Positions 1 through 8,133 of a stretch of 64,000 bases of DNA are shown here, one piece after another. The notes under the pieces were generated by a model. It saw nothing but the letters and a program-made list of their open reading frames with translations. It did no database searches and was not told the origin of the DNA. The stretch is from UBA5859 sp041940025 (GTDB taxonomy: Bacteria; Pseudomonadota; Gammaproteobacteria; UBA5859): positions 1 to 64,000 of the forward strand of contig JBGTSY010000006.1 in NCBI GenBank assembly GCA_041940025.1, in the 5' to 3' direction. A program made the translations under genes and the position numbers. How positions within the stretch are numbered: position 1 is the first letter of the stretch; each line of letters begins with the position of its first letter.

Positions 1-45
1 GGCTCCTGAAGCAATAAGCTCTAGCCAAATATTTACTGTTTCCAT
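1..45 (-). CDS. possible 5' end of a gene cut by the window edge
   Basis: An ATG on the minus strand opens a frame that stays open to the window edge, giving 15 hydrophobic-leaning residues (METVNIWLELIASGA). It lies downstream of the RDD gene on the same strand, after about 80 bases of very AT-rich DNA. I see no clear Shine-Dalgarno sequence, and the fragment is too short to assign to a family. It may be the start of a membrane protein or chance. Confidence 0.25.
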   Translation of the reverse strand, partial: METVNIWLELIASGA

Positions 46-128
46 ATTAAATTGTATTTAATTAATTATAAAAGAATGGATATATTATAATAATAGATTA
101 AGTTAATAAATAAATTTAAGTTTATAAA

Positions 129-563
129 TTATTTAGGTTTATAAAGCATATTTGTGCCTAGAATCAGATCGGGGATCGTTTTTTTATCTGCCCTCCAGAG
201 TAGGCTGATGTAACCCACAATTGGCAGCGATAGCGCGATAAAAAATCGAGTCGCAGCGCGTGCGAAGCTCACTCTTTTTTTTCCATCGGAAACCAAGTAG
301 AGTCGCCAACTGCGCATGCCAAGAGTTTGTCCTCGTGACCAGGACCAGGCAAAATAGAATAGCAACAGCGACAGCAGGTACAGCCTATAGAGTTGGTAGG
401 CGACCGAAGACTTATCTAGTGCCTCGCCGCCAGATAAGGGTAAAATCAGTAAACTGGCAATGAGAAGGATGCCCAGAGCAGCCAAGCTGTCGTACACTAA
501 TGCAGCCAGGCGACGCCATAAATGACAGTGTGTTAAGGTGTCAGAGAAATCGGGTCGATACAT
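129..563 (-). CDS. RDD family membrane protein
   Basis: A 144-residue integral membrane protein. The N-terminal RRLAALVYDSL matches the Arg-x-x-Ala-x-x-x-Asp signature of the RDD family, and GQTLGMRSWRL is the other conserved block. Three hydrophobic segments are visible (about residues 25-45, 62-76 and 105-122). Function in most bacteria is undefined; some members have been linked to ion transport. It is divergent from pcnB across about 130 bases. The start ATG is the first residue of a typical RDD N-terminus and length is usual for the single-domain form. Confidence 0.85.
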   Translation of the reverse strand: MYRPDFSDTLTHCHLWRRLAALVYDSLAALGILLIASLLILPLSGGEALDKSSVAYQLYRLYLLSLLLFYFAWSWSRGQTLGMRSWRLYLVSDGKKRVSFARAATRFFIALSLPIVGYISLLWRADKKTIPDLILGTNMLYKPK

Positions 564-696
564 AGAATTGTTGCCATGATTTCAGAAGCTTGCTAGTTCA
601 GGTGCTTCTGGTACCCTCATACGAGTTTAAAATTATACATTCTGAATACAAGAATTAATTTATCTTTAGCAACTTTTATAAAGAGAAAAAACCCAA

Positions 697-1926
697 GTGT
701 CTGAAGAGAAACGTATCATTCCCCGCAGTGAGCATGGTATTAGTCGTAAGTCTATCCGAGAAGAAGCGCTTAAGGTATTGTATCGATTAAAGAAAAACGG
801 CTATGATGCGTATCTCGTAGGCGGCTGTGTGCGCGATCTGTTACTGCATAAAGAGCCAAAAGATTTTGATGTGGTGACGAATGCGCAACCAGAGCAGATT
901 CGAAAGTTGTTTCGCAATTCTCGTATTGTCGGGCGACGTTTCAAAATTGTTCATGTTCGCTTTGGACGCCATTTTATTGAGGTAGCCACCTTTCGCTCGC
1001 AATCCCAGGATAGCAACGGTCACCGCGAGGTGGACCGAGCAGGCATGGTGTTGCGGGACAATGTTTTCGGCACTTTAGAGGAGGATGCTGGGCGCCGGGA
1101 TTTCACCGTCAATGCACTCTATTACAATGTACAAAATTTTTCGGTGGTGGCGTTCTCATCAGGGTTTGAGGATCTAAAATGTCGTCAAATTAGGATGATA
1201 GGAGATCCGAAGGAGCGCTACCGCGAAGATCCCGTACGCATGCTGCGGGCGATTCGATTTGCCACTAAACTAGGGTTTGAGATTGAGCCGGAAACAGCAG
1301 AGCCTATTCGTGAGTTAGCGCCTCTGTTACAGAGGATCCCTTCGGCGAGATTATTTGAAGAAGTACTCAAGCTATTTCTTGGCGGCCATGCAGTGGCCTG
1401 TTTTGATGCTCTGTGTCTGTTTGGCCTCTATGAGCATCTATTTCCACTGACTCACTATTGTCTTCGGCAACAGGATTCTCGTGTGGTGTTATCTTTGGTG
1501 AGAAACGCGTTGCGTAGCACCGATGAACGATACGCCAGCGGCCTACCTGTGACGCCTGCATTTCTATTTGCAGTGATGCTGTGGGGACCGATGAATCAGC
1601 TCGCCGAGAGGCATCGTCTGAGCGGCATGACGGAATCAGATGCCATGCAAACGGCGATATCCCAGGTGCTACGATTGCAGACCCAGCGGGTGGCGATCCC
1701 GCGCCGTTTTTCTTCCCCTATGCAAGATATTTGGGCGCTGCAACCCAAACTCAAACAACGCCGGGGACGAAAACCGAAACGTTTGATTAGTCATCCAAGA
1801 TTTCGTGCTGCTTACGATTTCATGTTGTTACGAGCCGAGTCCGGTGAAGAGCTGACTCACCTGTGTGAGTGGTGGACACAATATCAAACAGAGCATGCGC
1901 AGAGCGGAATTGGACATGCCAGCTAA
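697..1926 (+). CDS. pcnB: poly(A) polymerase I
   Basis: Adds 3' poly(A) tails that direct RNAs to exonucleolytic decay. This 409-residue protein starts at a GTG and shows the class II nucleotidyltransferase head: GGCVRD about residue 42, DFDVVTNA about residue 57 supplying the metal-binding aspartates, and RRDFTVNALYY about 142. The RNA-binding region follows (RYREDPVRMLRAIRFATKL), and the basic tail RRGRKPKRLISHPRFRAAYDF is characteristic of PcnB rather than of CCA-adding enzymes. It is slightly shorter than the E. coli protein. folK follows 68 bases downstream, the usual gammaproteobacterial pair. Confidence 0.96.
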   Translation: MSEEKRIIPRSEHGISRKSIREEALKVLYRLKKNGYDAYLVGGCVRDLLLHKEPKDFDVVTNAQPEQIRKLFRNSRIVGRRFKIVHVRFGRHFIEVATFRSQSQDSNGHREVDRAGMVLRDNVFGTLEEDAGRRDFTVNALYYNVQNFSVVAFSSGFEDLKCRQIRMIGDPKERYREDPVRMLRAIRFATKLGFEIEPETAEPIRELAPLLQRIPSARLFEEVLKLFLGGHAVACFDALCLFGLYEHLFPLTHYCLRQQDSRVVLSLVRNALRSTDERYASGLPVTPAFLFAVMLWGPMNQLAERHRLSGMTESDAMQTAISQVLRLQTQRVAIPRRFSSPMQDIWALQPKLKQRRGRKPKRLISHPRFRAAYDFMLLRAESGEELTHLCEWWTQYQTEHAQSGIGHAS

Positions 1927-1994
1927 TTTCTATTGCGTTGAGTGATAACATAAACTAAATGTATTCTTTAGTTCGTGTGATTGTGATTTAAATC

Positions 1995-2486
1995 TTGGAA
2001 GTCGTTTACATTGGCCTCGGGTCTAATCTTGGGCCTCGAGAGAGGATTATAAACAGCGCTTTGGATAGTTTTAGGGCATGTCCAAAACTCACGCTAGTTC
2101 GCACTTCTAATCTCTATCTCACCGAACCTGTAGGATTTTTGGCGCAGCCAAAATATCTGAATGCTGTTGCTGAATTAAGGACAGATGAATCTCCAGAGGA
2201 GTTGTTGGTTTTGTTACAACAAATCGAAAAAGAGCACGGTCGCCAGCGTGGCGATTTGCGGTGGGGGCCGAGAACATTGGATTTGGATATTTTGTTGTAC
2301 GGTACATCTGTCTACCACGGTGATAGCTTGCAAATCCCACATTGTCGGCTGCGGGATAGAGCCTTTGTGTTAATACCCCTAGTAGAATTGGCGCCGGATC
2401 TAGAGTTGCCCACCGGTGAAAAGTTGACTGACTTACTCCAGCACGTTGACGTGGAGTCTGTGCGTCCCTATGGTGGGGATCACTGA
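1995..2486 (+). CDS. folK: HPPK, 2-amino-4-hydroxy-6-hydroxymethyldihydropteridine pyrophosphokinase
   Basis: Transfers pyrophosphate from ATP to 6-hydroxymethyl-7,8-dihydropterin in folate synthesis. The 163 residues show YIGLGSNLGPRE at the N-terminus, the pterin-binding segment, and the catalytic WGPRTLDLDILLYG block at about residues 90-103. A TTG start is required because no ATG or GTG lies close enough to the conserved YIGLGSN strand, and no strong Shine-Dalgarno precedes it, so expression may depend on pcnB readthrough. The dNK gene starts 1 base after its stop. Confidence 0.94.
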   Translation: MEVVYIGLGSNLGPRERIINSALDSFRACPKLTLVRTSNLYLTEPVGFLAQPKYLNAVAELRTDESPEELLVLLQQIEKEHGRQRGDLRWGPRTLDLDILLYGTSVYHGDSLQIPHCRLRDRAFVLIPLVELAPDLELPTGEKLTDLLQHVDVESVRPYGGDH

Positions 2487-2487
2487 T

Positions 2488-3129
2488 ATGGTAGAGAAGC
2501 GCTTTATTGTGGTGGAGGGACCCATTGGGGTCGGCAAGACCAGTCTCGTGCATCGGCTAGCGGAACATCTGCAAGCGGAAACCGTGTTAGAGTCTGTAGA
2601 TGAAAACCCCTTTTTAAGTCAGTTTTATCGTCACCCTGAACAGTATGCTTTGTCCACTCAGCTTTATTTTTTATTGCGTCGCGCCGAACAAATGAGCGCT
2701 TTAAAACAGGAAGATCTGTTTAGTCGCACACGAGTCGCCGACTACCTAATGAGCAAAGATAAACTGTTTGCCAGTGTGACGCTGAATGAAGAAGAATTCA
2801 AAATATATGAACAAGTGTATGAGCGCATGGCGGTGGCCGCACCGGCACCGGATCTGGTTGTCTACCTACAAGCGCCAGTGGAAATACTGATGCAAAGAAT
2901 TGCTCATCGAGGCAGACGATTTGAACGCACTTTAGAGCGTCAATATCTGTTGCGTTTGATGGATGCCTATACTGAATTTTTCTTTCACTACTCAGAAGCG
3001 CCTTTGTTGATTGTCAATGCCGCAGAAATTGATTGGGTGAATAACAATAAAGATTTTCAGCAAATGCTAGAGCAAATCATGATCATGGAGACTGGCCGTC
3101 AGTACTTTAACGCTCCGAGTATCAAGTGA
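2488..3129 (+). CDS. deoxynucleoside kinase (dCK/dGK family)
   Basis: Salvage kinase that phosphorylates deoxynucleosides. The P-loop GPIGVGKTS is near residue 11, the ERS-like region is VADYLMSKDKLFA, and the basic LID segment is HRGRRFERTLERQYL. The start is placed at ATG 2488, with GGTGGGG about 10 bases upstream. A longer frame would add 14 residues overlapping folK that do not look like this family. Its position between folK and panB is common in gammaproteobacteria. Substrate preference (dA, dG or dC) cannot be read from the sequence. The stop overlaps the panB start (TGATG). Confidence 0.9.
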   Translation: MVEKRFIVVEGPIGVGKTSLVHRLAEHLQAETVLESVDENPFLSQFYRHPEQYALSTQLYFLLRRAEQMSALKQEDLFSRTRVADYLMSKDKLFASVTLNEEEFKIYEQVYERMAVAAPAPDLVVYLQAPVEILMQRIAHRGRRFERTLERQYLLRLMDAYTEFFFHYSEAPLLIVNAAEIDWVNNNKDFQQMLEQIMIMETGRQYFNAPSIK

Positions 3130-3926
3130 TGAAACAGATCACCATTAGCAGCTTGCAGGCACTAAAATCAGCAGGTGAAAAAATTGCCGTGTTGACCGCC
3201 TATGATGCCAGTATTGCTGCGCTTGCGGAAGAAGCAGGCGTTGAGGTGATATTGGTGGGCGATTCCCTGGGTATGGTGATACAAGGCCATGACAGTACCC
3301 TTCCTGTGTCAATTGGTCAGATGGCTTATCACACCAGTTGTGTGGCACGAGGGATGGCACGTGCCTTATTAATTGCCGATTTGCCTTTTATGACCTATGC
3401 AGACAGAAGTCAGGCCGTGGCCAGTGCCAGGCGCTTGATGCAAGCCGGTGCACAAATGATCAAGTTGGAGGGGGGGGACGCGGTGTTGGATGTGGTGACG
3501 GCTCTCAGCGACCAAGGCGCACCTGTGTGTGCTCACTTAGGTTTAATCCCCCAGTCTGTGCATCGATTAGGCGGGTATAAAGTGCAGGGTAGAGGCGAGC
3601 AAGCGGCTGACGAACTGTTACAACAAGCAACACGTTTGGAGCGGGCCGGCGCGCAGTTGTTGGTGCTGGAGTGTATTCCCACAAATTTGGCACAGACAAT
3701 CACTGCAGCGGTGAATATGCCGGTGATAGGGATCGGTGCGGGCGTGCATTGTGATGGCCAAGTGTTGGTCTGTTACGACATGTTGGGGATCAGCAAAGGT
3801 AAACGTCCCAAATTTTCAAAAAATTTCTTGGCGGAAAATAATTCTGTTGCGGCAGCAATCTCAGCCTATGTGCAGGCTGTTAAAGAACATACTTTCCCTG
3901 CTGATGAACACAGTTTTAATTCATGA
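3129..3926 (+). CDS. panB: 3-methyl-2-oxobutanoate hydroxymethyltransferase
   Basis: First committed step of pantothenate synthesis: transfers a hydroxymethyl group from 5,10-methylene-THF to 2-ketoisovalerate. About 265 residues, forming the TIM-barrel of the family. Visible landmarks are AVLTAYDASIAALAEEAG, VGDSLGMV with a metal-binding Asp, MIKLEGG with the conserved Glu, and IGIGAG near the C-terminus. The ATG at 3129 overlaps the stop of the kinase gene; a GTG one codon earlier is the only alternative. It overlaps panC by four bases, so translation is probably coupled. Confidence 0.96.
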   Translation: MKQITISSLQALKSAGEKIAVLTAYDASIAALAEEAGVEVILVGDSLGMVIQGHDSTLPVSIGQMAYHTSCVARGMARALLIADLPFMTYADRSQAVASARRLMQAGAQMIKLEGGDAVLDVVTALSDQGAPVCAHLGLIPQSVHRLGGYKVQGRGEQAADELLQQATRLERAGAQLLVLECIPTNLAQTITAAVNMPVIGIGAGVHCDGQVLVCYDMLGISKGKRPKFSKNFLAENNSVAAAISAYVQAVKEHTFPADEHSFNS

Positions 3927-4780
3927 TTGTTGCAAATAACCGGAATCTCTTGCGGGAAACTGTACAGGCGTGGCGTAATCAGCAGTTAAAGATAGGTTTT
4001 GTGCCTACAATGGGCAATCTGCATGCGGGTCACCTAGCGTTAGTGAAAGAGGCGCAGCAACATTGCGATAGAGTGATAGTCAGTATCTTTGTGAATCCCA
4101 CCCAGTTTGGTCCTTGTGAGGATTTCGAACGATATCCACGAACAGAACAACAGGATTGTCAGTTACTTAAGGGATGCCGTACTGACTTGGTATATTTGCC
4201 GACAGAGCGTCAACTTTATCCCACGGGACGAACCACACAGACGCAAATTGTACCTGCTTATGCGGATATTTTATGTGGTGCTCATAGACCGGGACATTTT
4301 TCCGGCGTGGCTTTGGTGGTGATCAAACTATTTAACTTAGTACAACCTGATGTCGCTGTTTTTGGCCAGAAAGATTATCAACAACTCACTATGTTGCGGC
4401 GGATGACTGAGGAATTGAATTTTCCTATAGAAATAATAGGTGCACCTATCGTGCGAGAAGAAGATGGACTAGCATTCAGTTCGCGCAACCAATACTTGAC
4501 AGAGCAAGAGAGAGAAGTCGCACCATTTTTATATCAAACCTTAACAAATGTTCGAGACAAGGTTTTGAGTGCACAATTAAACTTCTCATTAATCATAAAA
4601 GAGTCTTCTAACTTATTGGAAGAAAAAGGATTCAAAGTAGAATATTTAGAGATCAGAGACGCGGTGGATTTATCCGTAGCGAGCGGCGAACATAAAGAAG
4701 TGACGATTTTAGTCGCTGCCTACCTCGGTAAAACCCGTTTGATAGATAACTTAAGCTTCACGTTGAACAACGAAATTTAA
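3923..4780 (+). CDS. panC: pantoate-beta-alanine ligase
   Basis: ATP-dependent condensation of pantoate with beta-alanine through a pantoyl-adenylate. The 285 residues have the HIGH-type nucleotidyltransferase motif as MGNLHAGHLAL (about residues 30-40), FVNPTQFGP, the VFGQKDYQQL block and the KMSKS-equivalent SSRNQYL at about 187-193. The ATGA overlap with panB indicates co-translation. With panB upstream and panD downstream, the window carries the three dedicated steps from ketoisovalerate and aspartate to pantothenate apart from ketopantoate reductase. Confidence 0.96.
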   Translation: MIVANNRNLLRETVQAWRNQQLKIGFVPTMGNLHAGHLALVKEAQQHCDRVIVSIFVNPTQFGPCEDFERYPRTEQQDCQLLKGCRTDLVYLPTERQLYPTGRTTQTQIVPAYADILCGAHRPGHFSGVALVVIKLFNLVQPDVAVFGQKDYQQLTMLRRMTEELNFPIEIIGAPIVREEDGLAFSSRNQYLTEQEREVAPFLYQTLTNVRDKVLSAQLNFSLIIKESSNLLEEKGFKVEYLEIRDAVDLSVASGEHKEVTILVAAYLGKTRLIDNLSFTLNNEI

Positions 4781-4869
4781 TCGTATATAGTCTGTCGCCA
4801 GTTGATTTATCAGCGATTGCGATCGAGGATTGGCGCAGTCCAAATAAAAGGGTGGGGGGAACGTCTGGC

Positions 4870-5250
4870 ATGATGACGACGATGTTGAAAGCTAAATTAC
4901 ATCAAGCCAAAGTAACCTGCGTGGAGTTAGAGTACGAAGGTTCATGTGCAATTGACGGTGCTTTGTTAGATATGGCTGGTATTCGTGAATATGAACAGAT
5001 CCAGATCTATAACATCACCAATGGTGAGCGATTCACAACCTACGCCATTCGTGCGGAAAAGGGATCTGGCACAATATCTGTGAATGGTGCGGCGGCACAT
5101 AAGGCCGCAGTAGGGGATAGAGTGATTATCTGTTCCTACGCTAACTACAGCGAACAAGATTTGATGCACTATAAGCCAAACTTGGTCTATCTCAATGAGC
5201 GTAATGAGATCTTACGTCACCGTAATGCGATACCGGTACAGGTGGCATAA
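4870..5250 (+). CDS. panD: aspartate 1-decarboxylase
   Basis: Pyruvoyl enzyme that makes beta-alanine from aspartate. The proenzyme is 126 residues, with the self-cleavage site YEGSCAID (Gly-Ser bond) near residue 25, conserved ITNGERFTTYAI and ISVNGAAAH, and the usual C-terminus IPVQVA. The ATG at 4870 aligns with the E. coli start, with a GGGGGG run about 10 bases upstream. A GTG 18 bases earlier would add six unconserved residues. It lies 89 bases after panC on the same strand and convergent with the MBL gene. Confidence 0.94.
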   Translation: MMTTMLKAKLHQAKVTCVELEYEGSCAIDGALLDMAGIREYEQIQIYNITNGERFTTYAIRAEKGSGTISVNGAAAHKAAVGDRVIICSYANYSEQDLMHYKPNLVYLNERNEILRHRNAIPVQVA

Positions 5251-5318
5251 GAATCATTACACGAGTCGTTTTTTTGTGACCGTATCTTTATTTAATTGTC
5301 TACTAAACTTTTAGGCTA

Positions 5319-6002
5319 TTAATTTAAAAACGGATTGACTCTTTTCTCGAAACCGACAGTAGTTTCCTCTCCGTGTCCAGGGCAGACACGTGTGTCGTCG
5401 TCCAAAGGAAAGATCCGCTGTTTGATACTCTTCACCAAAGTACGATGATCTCCGCCTGGAAAATCGGTTCTGCCCACACTCAGTTGAAATAGAGTATCGC
5501 CGGAGTATAGAGACTCCCATGTTTCAGTGGCAGAATCTTCATGTATTCTGAGACAACAGCTGCCTGGACTATGGCCAGGTGTGTGCATCACTGTCAATTT
5601 CATATTGCCCACTGATAGAGTCTGCTCGTCTTCGAAATAGTGATCCACCGGTAGCGGATCTTGATATTGAAATCCCATCATTTGACCTTGCATCTTTAAT
5701 TGCTTATACAAACCTTCGTCCTGTTGATGCAAATAGATTTGCGGCGTCACTTGGCCCGTGGTGTCTGCCAATGCTTCGCGCACTGCGCGAGTCGCCCCGA
5801 TATGATCCAAATGTGCATGGGTGTGCAATAAATAGTTGACCTGAAGGGGTTTATCTATCTGTTTTTGTGCTTCTGAAAGCATGGCGAGAATTTTTTGTGG
5901 TTCATCTCCTGGATCCACCAGTGCCGCTTGGCCAGTTTCTGAACACAACAGCAGGCGACAGTTACACTGAAAAGCACCGACCACTACCTTTTTTTCGATC
6001 AT
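5319..6002 (-). CDS. MBL-fold metallo-hydrolase (glyoxalase II-like)
   Basis: A 227-residue cytosolic metallo-beta-lactamase-fold protein. The metal site is visible: HTHAHLDHIG (about residues 60-69), the third His in HTPGHSPGSC, the bridging Asp in YSGDTLF and the final His in CPGHGEET. It resembles the small YcbL-type glyoxalase II/persulfide-dioxygenase group rather than full-length GloB, because it lacks the C-terminal glutathione-binding helical domain. The natural substrate cannot be assigned. It is transcribed toward panD. Confidence 0.85.
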   Translation of the reverse strand: MIEKKVVVGAFQCNCRLLLCSETGQAALVDPGDEPQKILAMLSEAQKQIDKPLQVNYLLHTHAHLDHIGATRAVREALADTTGQVTPQIYLHQQDEGLYKQLKMQGQMMGFQYQDPLPVDHYFEDEQTLSVGNMKLTVMHTPGHSPGSCCLRIHEDSATETWESLYSGDTLFQLSVGRTDFPGGDHRTLVKSIKQRIFPLDDDTRVCPGHGEETTVGFEKRVNPFLN

Positions 6003-6151
6003 AATATGATGTTCCTCAATGACATTATCAAAGATATTTTATACGATAATAAGGACGGTGGCGTTAGAATCAACAGGCTACATGCATCTGGAGTGAGATG
6101 GGGCATCATGAGCGCGCAGATAGTGTCACAAATCACTAAAGAACTTTATAG

Positions 6152-6787
6152 ATGCATTCCACTTTTGACTTCGACTTGGGCGCGTTCGTTATTCGTTATC
6201 GATGGCTGATTATCATCGCTACCTTTTTGTAAGTGATCTGGTGCGGGTGGGGACGCACTAAATTCGAGGGTACTCATGGTTCTCGTGTTTTTCTCAGTGA
6301 GAAAAGTTCACAATTGAAGAATTTTGGGCTGCTGTAAAATGTTTACGGTAATCAGTATAGTGCATTAATAGTCGTCGTGCCTAAATCGCAGAATGTTTTC
6401 ACTACGGAAAATCTAACGGCGATAAGGGATCTGATAGAACAAGCATGGTACAGATCCCATTCAATTCGAGTGGAGTCCTTAGTTAATTTTTATTGTAGTT
6501 AGCCAACCGATGATGATGAGTTGAATGTGGTGCCTTTGGTGCCTGATCCCGCCACTCTTACAGCCTCAGATCTAGAACAGATCCGTGACGACGCGTTCAG
6601 TTCTTCCCGAGTGGGGTACTTAGTTTTCCCAAGCGGGCATGTGACTGCAATCAATATCACCATCAATCACACCGATCATGAGACGGTAGTGTCAGGAGAA
6701 GTGGATGTGGGCGCTGAAGTGATGGCTTTTGTTCGTCACATGACCGATGCCGTCGTTAGTCTTGGTCTTCGATGGAAGGGCGGTTAA
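6152..6787 (+). pseudogene. N-terminal remnant of an RND-superfamily (MMPL-type) exporter with three in-frame stops
   Basis: From ATG 6152 a single reading frame encodes recognisable RND/MMPL exporter sequence: FVIRYRWLIIIATFL (first transmembrane segment), RVFLSEKSSQLKNF, ALIVVVPKSQNVFT, IRVESLVNF and ELNVVPLVPDPATLT. The frame is broken by TAA at 6230, TAA at 6335 and TAG at 6500, with no apparent frameshift. It then runs to a stop at 6785-6787, where homology ends. Only about 210 of the usual roughly 770 codons remain, so it is dead and 3'-truncated. The 149 bases before it hold no gene I can support. Confidence 0.8.
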
Positions 6788-6891
6788 ATTAGAAACCCAT
6801 TTTCCTGCAAAAAAGGTGGCACAGGATTAAAATAAGGTTGCTTGCGGTTGCAATGATGATGCAGGTATGTTGGTTTCATTCGGATTGAAGG

Positions 6892-6978
6892 TGGTACCGA
6901 GGGTCGGAGTCGAACCGACACGAGGTTGCCCCCACCAGATTTTGAGTCTGGCGCGTCTACCAGTTCCGCCACCCCGGC
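6892..6978 (-). tRNA. tRNA-Leu, anticodon CAA
   Basis: On the minus strand an 87-base cloverleaf can be folded with acceptor GCCGGGG, anticodon stem CCAGA/TCTGG enclosing loop CTCAAAA (anticodon CAA, reading UUG codons), a long class II variable arm (GTGGGGGCAACCTCGT region), T-arm GTCGG-TTCGACT-CCGAC and an encoded 3' CCA. The long variable arm and anticodon identify leucine. The first acceptor pair is G-U as written. It is divergent from queA and lies next to the exporter remnant; tRNA genes are common integration points. Confidence 0.95.
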
Positions 6979-7103
6979 ACAGAGGCAGCAAGTATACCTA
7001 TTGATTGGGCTTAAACCAAGTTCGAACTCGTTTCCTGGTACTGGTATCGCCCACGAAATTTCGTTACTCTCCGCGCTTGCTTATTCCCTGGTTTTGTTTT
7101 GTG

Positions 7104-8132
7104 ATGTTGTTATCTGACTTTACTATAGAGATACCCGAAGAACTAATAGCGGACTATCCGCTAGCGAATCGGAATGATAGCCGTATGTTAGTGGTCGATC
7201 CTCAGTCGGGGGAATTGCTCGATAAGTCCTTTAGCAATTTTATTGATTATCTCAGTGCGGGTGACGTGTTAGTTTTAAATAACACCAAAGTGATTCCAGC
7301 ACGACTAAAAGGTCGTAAAGAAACCGGGGGTCAGTTGGAGCTGCTTCTAGAGCGTGTGGCGTCTCCCACGATAGCTTGGTGTCACTTGCGATCCAGTAAC
7401 ACCCCCAGGGTGGGCAGCAATCTGATCATTGGTGGTAAATATCTGGCCAAAGTGGTGAGCCGTGACCGACACCTATTCGAGATAGAGCTGCTTCAGTCCG
7501 ATTTTGATGCAGTGATGGAGAGTGAGGGACACATACCTCTTCCCCCTTATATCAAACGAACGGCCGGATCTGTCGATCTGGAGCGGTATCAGACAGTTTA
7601 TGCCAATACGCCGGGAGCGGTGGCGGCGCCTACTGCTGGGCTGCATTTTACTAAGGCGCTGTTGCAGGCATTGTCCGCAAAGGGCGTGCAATTGGCTGAA
7701 ATCACTTTGCATGTAGGGGCAGGGACCTTTCAGCCTGTGCGCGTGGAGTCGTTAGCAAAACACTACATGCACCAGGAATGGCTAGAGGTATCCGAAAGCA
7801 CAGTGGAGAAGATTGAAAGATGCCATCAACAAGGGGGCGCCGTGGTGGCCGTAGGGACCACTGTGGTACGCGCACTAGAATCCGCAGCTCGATCGGGCGC
7901 ACTAGAACCCTATCGGGGAACCACAGATCTGTTTATTCTGCCCGGTTTTAAATGGCAAGTTGTCGATCGCTTATTAACGAACTTTCATTTGTCCAAATCG
8001 ACTCTTTTAATGTTGACGTGCGCCTTTGGTAGCAAAGAGCGAATATTCCAGGCCTATCATCACGCCATTAAACAACGCTATCGGTTTTTCAGTTATGGGG
8101 ATGCCATGTTGATTAAAGAGCGAGCCGCCTAA
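7104..8132 (+). CDS. queA: S-adenosylmethionine:tRNA ribosyltransferase-isomerase
   Basis: Transfers and isomerises the ribosyl moiety of SAM onto preQ1-tRNA to give epoxyqueuosine. The 342 residues begin DFTIEIPEELIADYP and contain VLNNTKVIPARLKGRK, the AAPTAGLHFT active-site block (about residue 173) and HVGAGTFQPVR. The start is set at ATG 7104, matching the family N-terminus. The frame extends 99 bases upstream, but those codons are unlike QueA. tgt follows with one intervening base, so the two queuosine steps are co-transcribed. Confidence 0.96.
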   Translation: MLLSDFTIEIPEELIADYPLANRNDSRMLVVDPQSGELLDKSFSNFIDYLSAGDVLVLNNTKVIPARLKGRKETGGQLELLLERVASPTIAWCHLRSSNTPRVGSNLIIGGKYLAKVVSRDRHLFEIELLQSDFDAVMESEGHIPLPPYIKRTAGSVDLERYQTVYANTPGAVAAPTAGLHFTKALLQALSAKGVQLAEITLHVGAGTFQPVRVESLAKHYMHQEWLEVSESTVEKIERCHQQGGAVVAVGTTVVRALESAARSGALEPYRGTTDLFILPGFKWQVVDRLLTNFHLSKSTLLMLTCAFGSKERIFQAYHHAIKQRYRFFSYGDAMLIKERAA

Positions 8133-8133
8133 T

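Noticed and set aside
2446..2487. N-terminal extension of the deoxynucleoside kinase overlapping folK
   Set aside because: The extra residues are unlike the family, and ATG 2488 has a suitable ribosome-binding site.
5263..5280. ACGA-G-TCGT followed by a T-run after panD
   Set aside because: A four-pair stem with one-base loop cannot form a stable terminator; at most a weak pause.
6006..6209. Open frame of 67 codons overlapping the start of the RND remnant
   Set aside because: No ribosome-binding site or recognisable sequence; the overlapping frame carries clear exporter homology.
7005..7103. N-terminal extension of queA
   Set aside because: It is not QueA-like; ATG 7104 aligns with the known N-terminus.
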